The notes: generated by a model not told the origin, from the sequence alone. Shown: positions 21,301 to 36,300, counted from the first letter of the stretch. The stretch: DNA of 64,000 nt from Hydractinia symbiolongicarpus (GCF_029227915.1 NC_079875.1:9793001-9857000), one strand, 5' to 3'. A program made the numbers and translations.

Positions 21301-24300
21301 TGCTAAAACCTCTTCCTTTCTTTCTTACGAATGTTAAGTATAGCATAGTATTGTTAAGTATTAATTTTCACAGATTACATTTTGTACACTCAGGGAGACC
21401 TTAATTCTAATATAATTAAAATTTTTTAAAGATCTACAGTAAGTTGCGTCACGGTAATGTATTGTTGAGAAAACATATTTCATAGAGAAGGGGGTGACCA
21501 ACAAAAAAAGGTGTACGTGTAGTTATACACTAGAAAAGTTTAAAGATATACTAATAACATTGAAATAATTTCAAAACTAGGTCGCAATAAGTCAAAAATT
21601 AAAACCTTAAAAGATCCAAGCAATTTGTTTGGTTGGCAACTGGCAAATGGCGTGTTAATAGGATTGGATCCCACTCTTTCACATGGTCGCTGCAACCAGA
21701 AGAAATGTTTCCACAATGATCTGATTCTGAAGTCTGATTTACGTGCATTTTTTTACCGCTTTGGGCTATTTAACATATGACTCTCGCATTGTCTGCTAAC
21801 AGTAACACATTAGTTTGTTCTAGCCTAGGTATATATAGGAAACAAAATTCCACACGAAAAAGAATCCGAAATCTTTTAGCCTGCAAGGGCTTTTCATTAA
21901 TTAATTAATATGCTTTTTATTTCTTTCAGGTAGAAAACTTCATATCCTTGGTAGAGCATGATTATTTAGAAGCAAATGGGAAAGAAAAAATCAAAAGTTT
22001 GCATTATCTTTTTGACCAAGAAAGTGTTTGTATTTCGACAACTAAAGGTGACTTACTGCTATGGCAACCAGAAATGAACAATATTGAATGTGTTGGAAGT
22101 GTTGATGCAGGTTTCACATGCGCACAATGGAGTCCAGATCACGAATTACTTGTACTCACAACAGGTAGTTGTTTTTCCTTTTTGTAAATTTGCATCAGAT
22201 ATAATTTTTTAAAGGATTTAGATCAAATTAATTTGCTTTCACAGAGCTAAAAGCAAATCTCTTTAGAGAAACTCCATAGAAACATTTATAATAAAAACTG
22301 TAACTTGCCCTAGGAAATTAAAAAGTTATAAATCATTAGATGAGGTTTTATTATGGACACCATATCTAACTCCAGATGATTTCACCCTAACTAATTTGAT
22401 CTTTAGGAAATGACACGTTTGTTTTGATGACAAAAGATTTTGATGCAATATGTGAGCATAACCAACACTCTCAAGAGTTTGGGGAAGGTATGTGTTTCTG
22501 CTTGTGGCTTATTAATGTTTAAGAAGTATTCTCTGTACAAACACTGACACCATAGTATTTTCCACAGTAAAGCATGGTATGGTAATTCTATAGAATCAGC
22601 TATTTATTATTATAAAATGTGATGATTTGATTGGTTTATGGCTTTTTTTAACAGGGCTTTGTATGGAGCCTGACTAATTAAAATTAATAAAATAGTCATT
22701 TAAAAACATTTTATTTAAAAAAATTTCTATAGGACCAAAAATATATACTTAAAACTGTCTTTTTCTTTCAATTCACATAAACAATGATTTAAATTTGTTT
22801 TGTGAATGTTTCGATATACGATGCTTATGTTATGTCCATTTTTCTTTTAAGTCGCTGAAAAATATGTCTTATATGCGAATCGACAAATTAAACAACACAA
22901 CGTCAAGATAGATAGATAGATGTGCATATTTTACATGGCTAGCCTCACAAATATTGAGGAATATACCCTGTCTATTATTTCCAGGAGGGGCTATGGCCAG
23001 ATGGAGAGCCCTAGAGTATTTAATGCTCATTTTGAGCTAAGCAGACCCAATTATGGCCCGCGTTCTACTAGACAACTGGCAACATCCAACGGGAAGATGG
23101 CACACTGTACGCAGTGTGCCATCTTCTTAATTTCCCCTTACATGGCTTGGGTTAACCCGGGGCTATGGTAACATTCACTCGCCCATGTTGAATCGCCGCC
23201 AAGAGGAATCGAATCCCGGTCTCCTGCACAGAGTACAAGAGCTATAACCACTAATCTACGGCACCTCAAAGACTTTAATTTAACGTCAATAGCTTAATTC
23301 AAATTTACGAAGCCATTACAATGTACTTATTACTTAAAACAGTTGAAAATAAATCATTATGTATTGACGGGCAACATCAAAATTTAAGTTATGATTCTCT
23401 TTTCCAATGTACTCCTGCCTGAGTGGATTTTTGTTTTGTGAAGTTAAAAAAGTTTAAAATTGAATTTGAAAAGTATCAAAATCGAACATGCTGTTTTTTC
23501 TTCCCTGGTGACTTCAAAATGTTTACATAATAAAAAATTACATCAAAAAACATGAAATGCAGTTCAGTAATAAAACAGATACTGGTTTTCATGTTGTTCT
23601 GCAAAGTACAACATGATCAAGGTAACAGACCTCACTTTCAATCTCAGGATTTGCATTTCCCAGTACAACATTATAATCTGTTATGTATCCATTTAAGAAT
23701 ACTTTGAATTTTGAAAATGCAAAGATTGTTTTCTTAGCAATGCCTGTTAATGTTGGTTGGGGTAAAAAGGAAACTCAATTCCATGGATCAGAAGGAAAAG
23801 AGGCAGCTCAACAAAAAGAAAACAAGGTTCAAAAGCAATTGTCTTATATGTTATGTGCACAAAAGATGCTAGTGTGTTCTGTTTATTAAATTTTTGTTAC
23901 TGTTAAAAATAAACTCTTTTTTTTTTCAGGTATCTCAAATATTGTCTTTAGACGACAAAAGAACAGAAGTATCTTGGCGTGGGGATGGGCAGTATTTCTG
24001 TATATCATCTGTCAATAGAAATGAAGGTACTTATGGCCAATAAGGTTAAAATAACTTTTAGTTAACATCAAAGTTTTCTTTCTTTTTGCAACGTAGGAAT
24101 CAATTCTTCTTTTTGTTGACTTGTTTATTAGTCATTGATATCTCTGTGCTGACCATATTGCAGAGGTGTGTGGTCTAGTTAAACCACAGTTTGAATATAT
24201 TTTTGTTTCTTAGACCGAAGGTATGTTAGGATATATGATCGTGATGGTACCCTCCAAGCTACAAATGAAGTTTTGGAAGGACTGGAAAATTTTATTTCTT

Positions 24301-27300
24301 GGAGGTACAATGAGATTTTTGTGGCATAAACATAACTTTGCAAAGAAATTTAATCAGCGTTTCTCTTAGATTTACAACTTTTGTGCTTGCTTGTTTCATT
24401 TTCAGACCTTCTGGTAACTTAATTGCAACGTCTCAACAGAAGCCGAATAAACACGATATTATTTTCTTAGAAAAGAACGGATTACAACATGGTGAATTTA
24501 CATTACCGTATAACAAAGACCAAAAAGTTGTAAGTTTACAAATTTATTTTTTTGTAAAATATCTATTTTAGTCGGTTGCAAAGGCTAAAGTTATCAGAAC
24601 TAACAGGAATTCTAAAGCCTGAGGAATTTAAGAACGTTTTATTGTAATAAATGTGTGCCATAACCATTTCTTTGCAGCTAGCTTGGTACTAAATATGCTG
24701 TCATACGTATTGTACAAATTAATTTTTGTACTTTGTGTTTTAACCAATGTGGAATTTTCTTTGAAGGCATGTATCGTTTTAACAAATCTTTGAAATAAAA
24801 ATGTGAACTCTAGTTATATAAAACATGTTCAATTATACAGTGCTTTAATTTTTTGTTTGCTTTTTAGATTGTTGAAATGAGTTGGAATATGGATTCTGAT
24901 GTATTTACATTGATATTGAGAGACACAGTGTCTGGAATGTTCTCTGGTAAGTCTGTTTATTAAGAATATGTTTCAAATGTGTTTTATATTTTTAGTCATT
25001 TTTCCATGTTTCTGTTTTTTACTACTAAGTGCTTTTCATTTTGTCTAATTCTTCTTTCTATGCCGCTTTGTAATAATTTTTGTTTGCAGTAACCCTAACA
25101 AAATATTGACTACCCTAAATATTTCGCTTGGTAAAATTGGAAAACTGGGGACAAAGATTTTTCAATAAAACTCACCAATGTCCAACCCTTAGCTTAAGCA
25201 ATGATAGCCCTGTCAGTCACAGGTTTAGTGCTTATCCTCGTGTATTTTTTTCTTTTATGTTAGGAATGATTTGTTTGTTTTTAAGATGACCAAAAACATT
25301 TTTGCCAACTGACCATAATTCTATTTTGTAACTTAGGTTAGGGCAAACAAATAATTATTTAAGCCCTATCAGATGTTATTAGTCATGTGCTGAAGTTTGA
25401 TATCTGATACCTCACTCATGGACTAAAATTTTTATGGTGGACATTCCTTTTTTGAAGATTTAAATGTTTGTCAATTTCTTTCAGTTCAACTTTGGACAGT
25501 TAATAATTATCATTGGTATTTAAAACAAGAAATAAATACAGGTGACTCAAAACCTTGTGTCACTTGGGACCCAGAAGATAGCTACAAACTTCATATATTA
25601 AAATCAGGTATTATAAATACTTACATTTTGGTCTTATATCAATCTGTCTACCAACTTGTGTTTTTCAAGCTTTTTGCTAACATGTAATTTCAATTTTATT
25701 TTTCTGATAATAATATTTTCCATGTGCTCAAAATGGTTCCACTGCAGCTTTTTTTCAGCCATCCATCATGTTAACAGGCAAACGATGCAGGAAGTACTGA
25801 TGTGGAAAATATGTACAATGGGAGAACTCTCAGCAATTTTTTCCACAAGCCAACAAATAGTTTCTACCATAGTAGCTGTGCGCTTTACTCCACCTGATCC
25901 AAAAATTTCAAGTCCCTTGTAAAAATTCTCTCTAATTTGAATTTTATATGTAGTTTTACCATGAACCATAAACTGGTCATTATGATACCGTCATGTTTTG
26001 AATTCAGAACCCTTCCTTTAATGTTTGCGTAAAACAAGTTGCTGTGAAACTTGTTTTACGAAGAGTTTTAAAGAGTTAAGTTAGTCAAGAGACTTCTCAT
26101 AAAGCAAGCTAAAGCTTAAGTATAAAGTTTTTTTGAACTTAAAATAGGAAGATTTAATTAAAAAAAAGAAACGCGTTGCTTCATTTATTTTTAATCTGCA
26201 GTGTGACCAAAATTAAAAAACCCATCTTTCAATAATTCGAATCTCTCTCTAATTCAAATTTTAGTCTTTCCCAATGGGATTCAAAATAAAAAGAAATAGA
26301 GGGAGAGAGAGAGTTAACTATAATTTATTCAATACGGTAGCTGGATCACTATTTTGTGCTAAAAATACATGAAATAGAGTTACCATCTAATGCATGTAAT
26401 ATGTATGTTGGATGAACCTGTCATTTTGGGAAAATCTACTCATTTAAGCAACCTTCTGAAATCAGAGTATGTTTTGCGTTGATGAGATTCTCACTACGCG
26501 GTAAAGAGTTGTTTTTTCCCTTTTTCAGATGGTATTTACATGCAACATATTTATAAATATGACATCATTCAAAGCATGGGAGAAGACCACTTGTCCATGG
26601 TGGCTGTTATTGATGGAAGTAGGTTTTATTTATCATTCTTTTTTTTAATGTTTTTATTATGGTTACGCAGGACGAATTTTTGGACATAAAATCTTGTCAT
26701 TCAAGAAATCGTTTAAACGAAAAGTATTTATATTAAAAAATTATAGATTTTGTATCCTCTGTTGCTGATTTTTTTTACTGCATTGTTTCGTTGACCAGCT
26801 TAATTTTTTTCATAAATTAAATTCAATCTTGTATAGTTATTAAGTACAGGTAACAAAATATTAAAATAACCAAACACACAGTTCATTAAAAAAATTTTTT
26901 TTTTGTAGTGAAATTATTGCTTACACCGTTTAAGAAAATGATCCTTCCACCACCCATGGCTGCACATACTATCAATCTAGACTGTTCAATAAACCTTGTT
27001 GCATTTGGTGTTGACACAACCAGACACGACATTATCACACAAGTCTCTGATAGCAGCTTTTATCTTATGAAATACACCGAAGAGAATGCTTACGACAAGC
27101 CGATCAAACTGCAATCTCGTGACGAGTTAATGTCATGCTGTTTAAGGTGTATAGTCTGGCTAAAAGAAAATCTTATCGCCGCACTTGTGGATGACACAGA
27201 GGGGAATTATGTTCTCTTTTTGAGTCTTTCTGAGGAAAACAGCAAAGTTTGTTTAAATATTAGGTGAGATGTAATAATGGTATGAAAGCCTTATGGGCAT

Positions 27301-30300
27301 TTTTTAGGTGTTCTTGCTGTTAGTTATGTCATGGTCTTATCATTGTGTATACTTTGAACCAAATACTCTTCGAAATAACATACAGAGAAGTGTAGCAACG
27401 AAATCTTTGACGGGAGTAATGCTCTTCTTAAATCTAGACAAAGAATCGCCAAAATCATCAGCTTCTGTGGTGATATTAGATTTATTTTCTGATTATACCA
27501 AAATGATCTTGTGTTTTAGTTCTAAACTGCGAGTGACTGAAAACCTCATTATGTTGTTTCGAAGTGAAGATTCTCAACAATGCCTTTTAGCACAAGATTG
27601 GCGAGGGCACATCTTAAGAATAAATCAAGGTAGTGGAACTTCCAATTTCGTTCATTTTTTTTGTTGTCTGCAATGACTAATTCAGTAAGGATTCGAATAC
27701 TTCTCATACTGACTTTACGTGATGTAGTTGGGATGCTTGTACGTAACTGTACACGTCAGTAATGGAAATTTTTAAAAAAGCATCCAGTGGAAAACAAGGT
27801 AAAAAAGTGATCTCTGAATGTATGCTAATCGTAAATGTGTGTGTAACATAGTTCTGTTTTCATCTTAGAGTCATACACTGTCACCGATTGCTCGCTTCCA
27901 CAAGGTTGCTCTCGTGTAGCGTGCACAAAATTTAATGGCGAAGATATAGCTTTTGGTTTGACAAAGCATCATCGTTTGTTCATGAATAAAAAAGAGGTAC
28001 ATCTACGAGGACATGCATTTCCGTAATGCTTAAGTGTGGGTTTCATTTGATACTTCTTTGTCTGTGTTTTTTAGATAGCTAGCAATTGTACATCGTTTTT
28101 ATTGCACGAGGAGTTTCTTTTGCTAACAACACATAGTCACACATTGAGGAGTGTTTACCTTAATTCACTTGCGAAAGGTGAGTTTTATAGATTATAAAAA
28201 TATTTTACTTTGTTTAACATTTTTGTAAATAAAAAAGGGGTTATGTATTAATTGAGACAAGGAAAACAATTAAAACATGTTCTTCTTTATAGCTATTAGC
28301 TAATCATCCAATTTTGACATTTCAAGAAAACATAGGATGGTGGTATAAGCATTCAAGTTCGGCTTTGTTTAGTTTTATGACATCCAAAGAATTGAAAGCG
28401 ATTTAATTGTTTCGAGATTAATCACCAATTGAATATTTGGACATTTTCTTGTCATTTTTAGTCACAAAGCTGGATGATGAATGCACGTATTGTGTTGATG
28501 AAGCTGTTCGACGTGTTGAGAGAGGTTCAAAACTTGTCACTGCCGTACATCAAGGAACAGCAGTCGTGTTGCAGGTAACTCCACATTCTAACTTTACTGT
28601 ACTTGTTATTGTGCCTCTTTCTTTAAGTCTAAGCAAGCAGTTACCACCTATTTATTTTTTAATTTTTTTGAAGTACGAAGTGTTGTTTTGTGCATCCCTT
28701 GTCAACTTGATAAACCCTCCCAACTTGCTCTTCCCAATTTGTTCCTCCCAAAGGGGTGTTTGTTTGACCACTTACTTTTTTTTATCTAAACTTCAAGGTA
28801 CAGCAGGATCGACATTGACAACATTGAAATTTGAAACTACATGTTTTTAAGTAGCTTTTAACACTAGTGATGATGTGAAATAAAAAACCCAGGTAAACCG
28901 TTTACTAAAAAAAAGTCAGGTATTGAATCATAACTTTTTTTCGTAGATGCCACGTGGTAATTTGGAATGTATTCATCCACGTGCATTAGTTGTTAGTTGC
29001 CTGCAGAAGTTATTAAACAAGTATGCAGTCCATATTTATTTTAACCAACCTGTATTTTTGTCCTATAAAAAGTAACATTCTTTTGCTGTTGACTATGTCA
29101 GACTTCAAAAAAAGTCTTCAAATTATTTTTTGGTAAAGTTAAAGTATCTTACTGTGAATTTGATTTTTTTTTTATTTCGGCATAAAATTTTTATTTCAAA
29201 TACGCTGCTTTTTTGGTGCATGCATTGTGCTCCTACATTTCTGGTGTATAATTTGAACACAAAAGTTGTCTTTTTCCAATGTTGAAAACTTTATTTAGTT
29301 TGAATTATGAGAAAGCGTTTGAAGTGATGAGACGGAATCGAATTAATTTGAATCTAATCTATGATCACAACCCCAAGGTTAGTTTTGACTTTTATTATTA
29401 ACAGCCTGTTTATGGTTCGGATAAGGTATGCTTATCGGAATAACGTATGCTTATCGAAAAACGTATGCTTATCGGATAATGTATGTTTTTCGAATAACGT
29501 ATGCTTATCACATAACATATGTTTTTCGAATAACGTATGCTTATCAAAAAACTTATGCTTATCGGATAACATATGTTTTTCGAATAACGTATGCTTATTG
29601 CATAACGTATGTTTTTCGAATAACGTATGCTTATCGAAAAACGTATTCTTATCGGATAACGTATGTTTTTCGAATAACGTATGCTTATCGCATAACGTAT
29701 GTTTTTTGAATAACGTATGCTTATCGGATAATGTAAGTTTTTCAAATAACGTAGGCTTGTCAAATAACGTATGCTTATCGAAATAACATATGTTTTTCAG
29801 AATAACGTATCCTTATTGGAATGACGTATGCTTTGGAAATAACAAGTCACCATTACATGACTATAATTTTTGTTATGTCAAGTGTGTGATACGAATATCA
29901 AAGTAAATTAAAATGAGTGTGATGTAATATTCTTCTCTGTTTCGCCAATTTATAAAATTGGAAATTAGTTTCTTTAACAGCGACTTTTATAGACTTCTCG
30001 TTTCGAGTATAACTATGTTAAGGAGAGACGTGGAAAAAATATGTGAAAAAAAAAACAAAGCGAAATTATTGTTTTCTAACTTAATTAAACATTTTCCAAA
30101 CAAGGACAGATATTTTGCAATTCACTCTATTACCGGCTCGTTTGGAATTAAAATTCGCTTCAGACAAAAAAGTAGCTGTCCTAGCGTTACTATGTCGCAA
30201 TTTTAATAAAAATGTGCATATTATAATAAATATTTCATTCCGCATTTTGTGGTCATTCCTGTGGTTATTCACAAACTTTAATTCCATAAACTTTTTTTTT

Positions 30301-33300
30301 TAATTAATTTCTACTCTTAGGATGCTTAAAATAAGCGACTTCTCTTATTTATTTTAGCTTTTTCTGGAAAACGTGAATAAGTTTATCAAAGACATTCCTA
30401 CCATAAATTACTTGAATTTGTTTTTAGCTGACTTAACGTAAGTTTTTACAATCTACTAGATTTCTTTGATTGCAAACAAAATGTGTTTCTTTTTAAGTTT
30501 TGTTTTCTTTGTTATGTACAGACCCGAAAATGTTTGCTTTGCTTGCGTGTGTTCTCTGTTATGTACAGGCCTGAAGATGTTCGCTCTACTTGTGTTTGTT
30601 CTCTGTTATGTACAGGCCCAAGATGTTTGCTCTACTTGTGTTTGTTCTCTGTTATGTGCAGGCCCGAAGATGTTTGCTCTACTTCTGTTTTTTCTCTGTT
30701 ATGTACAGACTTGAAGACGTTTGCTTCACTTATGTTATTTCTCTGTTATGTACAGGCCCGAAGATGTGTGCTCCACGTTATATTTTCCTTTCTATCAACA
30801 TGGAGAAGTTGCAACTGATGCGTAAGTAATATTGTATTAATGTCTTTAGTTTTTAGAATGACAAAAGATCTGCGTAAACATGTCACGTCTAGTCAATGAT
30901 ATAAGTGTTTTGAAATTATAGCTGTATATGTTGGTATATACAAAGTGTATCCTAGCACAATTAAAACTTTTTGTTAAGCTGTGCAAGAACCACAGTCTGT
31001 AAACTAAACCTAATATGTTAATACTCTTTTATGCTGGTAAAGGTTTAAAAGCTCTATTACAAGGGCACCAAACAGTTAAATATCGTTATTCTCTTTTGCT
31101 ATTTTTTGCTATTTTTTAGTAATCGAAAAAAGACTTCTTCCACCAAAGTAGACATAGTTTGTCAGGCTGTAAGAGATGCTATTGAGCGGTCTGGTAATGA
31201 GAAGTAAGTTATATATTTTTTGGACATTTTAGAAACTCACAATTCACCGTATTTGTAGATTTAAAATCTTTACCACCAGACTATTCAGATTAATAAATGA
31301 GATAGTAATGTCAATAGATTTGCTTCTCTCCACCTTCCCCTCTTTCAAATCAGCATCCGTTATCAGTAAAATAAAATATGGCGCCCGGGCAGTCATTTGA
31401 TTGCAAAAAAGACCTTTTTCAGTATCCATTTTGCTCCGCGAAATATGCATGCGAAAATGCAGAATAACATGAAAACGAGAAGGAAAGGAGGGGACAGTAA
31501 AGAGTTTTTGACATCAAGAATACAAAAAAGGTAGATTTTTTATCACATTTTCACAAGTATTTTTTCCAGGGTTGTAGCTATAGCTTAGCTGCATGAGTAA
31601 AAGTATAAAATAATATACTTTTTCTTATAAGAATTTAAATGTAAACGTACTTAATGTTTGTCAATATCTCAGTCTAAATGTTCTTAAAAACCAGGTCCTT
31701 TGTCCAGATATTTTGTTTTTCGTTTACATGAAATAGGATACATACCAGCAACATCACCATTTGGTAAAGAGCTTGAAATTTCACGTTTGTTTGGAACAAG
31801 TGAGTCAGCCAACTAGCTAAGCTACTCATATATTCAAAGCTAGCTAATACCTTGTTCATTTAACACCAAGAATAATAAACAAAAAGCATTAGAACGGCCC
31901 AATGATATATGCTATTATCCCATATTATCAGCAAATGTTAATAACAGTCTGTATGTCAAATTAATGTGGCAATGAAAAGCCCTTGCAGGCTAAAAGATTC
32001 GGATTCTTATTCATGTGCAAGTTTGTTCCCTATGCCTAGGTCGCCAGTAGCCTGTTTTGTACAGAACTTTTACAATGTTGTTCCGTTTTTTGAAAAATGT
32101 ACAAAAAAGTGATTTGTGAAAATTAATACTTTAACAACACCGCCATACACTTAACATTCATAAGAACGAAACGAAGACTTTTTAGCATATCAATTTATTA
32201 CATATTATTGCTTGTGGTGTAGCGATATTTTGGAAATGTTTTATTAAACCTGCGACATGACTAAAATCTTTATCAAGTTTAAGATATCTAAGATTTGACC
32301 ATAAAGTTGGATCCTACAAGTTTAAAAACAAAAAAAGAAATAGAAGTAGGCGAAAGAAACAAAAAGGTTTAATTAACAATAGAGACTAAATCCAAAATGG
32401 CATTCCGTGGTATTAACATTTAGGCAAGGCGGGCAACCTGGAGTCGAAACGCTGGGTTAAGCCACAAGTAGCTGTGTTACCTGGTTTTGAACGCCTGAAA
32501 GAGCGATTAATAAGAAATGTAAACTGTGCCGCTGTATAATATTTAAAAAAAAAATAACTTTTCACAATTTTAGCTAAAATAAAAACAGTTTACTGTTGGC
32601 CAACCTTTTTATTTTTCAGAGAATGTTCACGCTAAAAGTTAAAAAATAAATATTACTCTGGGCTGAGGGATTCATAAAGGCAAACAATGATACATATCCA
32701 TATAGGCATAATACCCTTTTTTGCAAAAACACTTTATTGCAACTTTTAAATTAAAACACGGGAGAAACAGCCTGTCTTTACCCTGTCCAGCTAAAAAAAA
32801 TCACTCAGCAATTCTATTTTGCAGAGTAAGTTTTCATGACACTAATAAAAGGTGTCGCTACCTACTAACTGCATTTAGCATAAGAAATATTGATTAAGAA
32901 TTTTGTTGTAGCTAGCCAAACTGCATTTGGCTACTTTTACTCTTCAGCCAGAAGTAGCTAAAGAGCTAGCTAGAAGAGAGCCACAATCCCAACATAAAAA
33001 TAAATAATAATAAACCAAACTTTAAAGTAATCAAAATAAATATGGCTAGCTACAGCTAACTGGCTTCAGCAGGATGCTGCATTGAAATCTACGTTAGCTA
33101 GCTAAAATCTTGAAATTGGTTTGTTTCAGATTTACACATGCCTAGAAAACGTGATGATATTTTCATTTTAACATGTGAAAACATAGACACAATGAAGAGA
33201 ATATCTTAAACGTTGATAGAACTGAGATTTAGGGAGTTAAATAATTATACTAACCCAATCAAATATTCTAATTCGCAGCACGACTCGTACCTTAAGCCTT

Positions 33301-36300
33301 AGAGCTCGGTTTAGTTGAACAAAATCCGCCTGGTTAAAAACATAACTGGAAACGAAAATTTGGGAAGAAGTATCTAGCATAGCTCATCAAATAATATTAA
33401 AATAACAGTCTATAACAATATTTGTGATCAAATTCGTAACGCGTCTTCATTCTTTTCCCAACTTAACGAATTTCAAGATACGCACACAGCTGGAGTAGCG
33501 CTGGGACGCGGGGTCAGGTCGGAATTCAAATGTCGTGACGTTACAGCAATTGGTTAAAAAATCGGTCATAGAAGAAAAAGAAGAAAAAGACCGCCCGTTT
33601 TAATAAGATCTCGTATGTAATCCGAAATCTTAAATATAGCAAGTAAACAAACCATATCTGGACTTCTTTACTGCAAACCTAAAATTTGCTCATAACTAAT
33701 CTCATTTTCATGTTATTCGGTATTTTGGTATGTATATTCCGCGGAACGAAAATGGATATGGAAATAGGTCTATTAGAACTAATAGGAGTGTTTGTTTTAA
33801 TTATTTAATTAACAAATTATTTTTATTGTAATAACGCTTCTAAATTCCATACCACTTTTAAGACTAATATCTCATTAAAAACATTAATTTCTTTCTTTGT
33901 CGTATTTTTCAATAATTTCTTGACGCCTAATTCTTGAATTTAAACAATGAGGAAGAATGACGAGGGACTAACAAACACAACCCGATTGGTAAATTTTAAT
34001 TTTTCTTGCTCATACGAAGTGAAGACGCCTCTCTAGAAACACACTATATTTGTCCTGCAAGTGTTTGCGGAGGTTTCATGGTGAGAGTTATCTTCTTACC
34101 TTCTTTTCTAAGTTGAAAATTTATTTAGATATTTTCTCGCATTATTAACAACCTATGCAAAACAGTCATCACCCGATCTAGAGACAGTATTAGTGAAAAT
34201 AAAACACTTAAAAGGTAATTTAACAAATTATTTTTAAATAAACATAAATTATTCTCTCTCTCTTTATAAAACAGCGTTATGATAGCATTATTTGGTGCTC
34301 TTGTAATTAGCAAAGATATTGATAGGGGCTGCTTAAGGAATATGGGATTCATGTTTACAGATTGTAGTTCCATACTTTTAAATCTATAACATACATTGGC
34401 TGGCATAAATAAGTAACAAAACGTCGTTGAGGATTCCATCCTAAAAGCTGTCTATTTACATTACTCGTTACTATATACATTTAAAGTGCACCAGACTGGA
34501 AACTCGAATTTTCAAGCTTATGATCACAAGTTGACAGCGCTACCACTACACTGTCTTCATACATCTTATTCGTGTGCAGTCTAGTTTTCTAGTTGCCCAA
34601 GGAATAATGCAGTTAAGGATGCAAGTTAACCCTTCGACTTCTTCATTTCGTTTTTTAATGGTTGCAGCAAATGTTACCAAGGTTAGAATTTTAACTAGAC
34701 GTAAAAGAAGTTATGTTTTCTTCTTTTTTTTTACCAGATCATCCATCAAACGAAAACAACAGTGTCTCTTATGATAAGGCGTTAAATTACATTTTATATC
34801 TCATCGATGTAAATCAACTGTTTGATATAGCCCTTGGTCTGTATGATTTCAAGATTGTTTTGATGGTGGCAGAGAGATCCCAAAAGGTTAGTAACTAGTT
34901 TTGATGGTGACGGAGAGATCTCAAAAGCTTAATAATTAAGATCTGCACATTCGGTCAGCAAGTTACTCTCTATGATTGGATATGTTAAACATGCAATTAG
35001 AATTGTCAGACGAGAGTTTCAAAATCATCACAAAAGCAATTGCAAAATATAAAAATTTGAAAGAACGATTTCAATTTTTGTGATAAAGGATTTTCAGACA
35101 TCTGCAAGCTTATCCTGTGCGCAGTGGGTCAGCCAATAAAACTTTTGTATCATTGGCAAATAATCATGGAATCTTTGCTGGACATACCGAAATGTTTAAA
35201 ACAAACCACGGTTCTTCATCCTTTTACATATCATCTTATATTATTCAGCTTTTAGTGGCGTGATTTTTAAATATTCTGGCAGATATAGGTGGTTTTAAAT
35301 AAAAGTCTTAGTTGAAGGACCAATCAAATTGTTGTAAATTTTATTCCACTTGTTTTAGGATCCAAAAGAATACCTTCCTTTTTTAAATAACTTTCGCAAC
35401 ATGGAAACAAATTATCAGCACTACTCAATCGATAAATATTTGAAGAAGTATCAGAAAGCATTAGTTTCACTTGTTAAATGTATGTACACCTATGTCGCTA
35501 TTTTTTGCTCTTTGCTTCTGTCGTAGAAATAACTTGGTATTGAGCTGAAAAAACTTTGGAAATCGAATGAATGTAGAGATTCTGTTGATAAAACATTCTT
35601 AAAAATTAGCCTGATGTGTTTCTTCAGTTAAGTGTAGTTTTGCACGCCGAAACGATTGTATTTTTGGCAACAACACTGTAATAGATGTTGTTTTTATGTA
35701 ACTTCAGGTGAAGACTGTTTTAACGAGTGCTTGGAGTTCGTTAAAGAGCAAAAATTGCATCGTCAGGCTTTAAAGTTGTTTCCAGTCACGTCTGAACAAT
35801 ACAGGGTAAGTATGAAGCAGGATAGTGTTTTCATTTGGTCCGCGTCTTTATTTTATCTTCTTTAGTAGAGTTTGCTCTGATAAAGTGTGGAAGTTAAAAT
35901 TTGAAATAAGTGTTTTTATCACGATATATTGATATTAAGGTGTAATTTCTTGGATTGTTTTATGTCCAGTTGTATTTTCCTTCTTTATTTTTCCGTACTT
36001 CTGATGGTATCATTTAGAAAACCTTGAATTTGCAGGAAAGTCAGTTCTTACCGAAACACAATCTAGTTCGCTCAGTCAAACTAGAAAAAAATAAACTAAA
36101 AATTCAAAGTTGATTTGCAATCGTTGATTACATCAGAAATGTAATTTTTGGTTGAATTGTTTTATTTAGAAGCAGTTATTTTATTGTTTGTTTGTTCTAT
36201 CTATTGTTTCATTTTTGTTTTAGAAACTAAGTCTTCAATATGGTGAATATTTGCGACAGCAAAAACTACACGAAGATGCAGGCATAGGTGGAGTTTTTTT

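Noticed and set aside
29361-29786. Long Tyr/Arg/Asn-rich ORFs on both strands
   Set aside because: Created by the 18-bp minisatellite, whose unit length is a multiple of three.
29424-29835. CRISPR-like array
   Set aside because: Repeats are contiguous without unique spacers and the DNA is eukaryotic.
30466-30829. Three overlapping Cys-rich ORFs
   Set aside because: Produced by the 47-bp repeat of the ELP1 exon 19 acceptor; only the last unit's AG joins to a coding exon.
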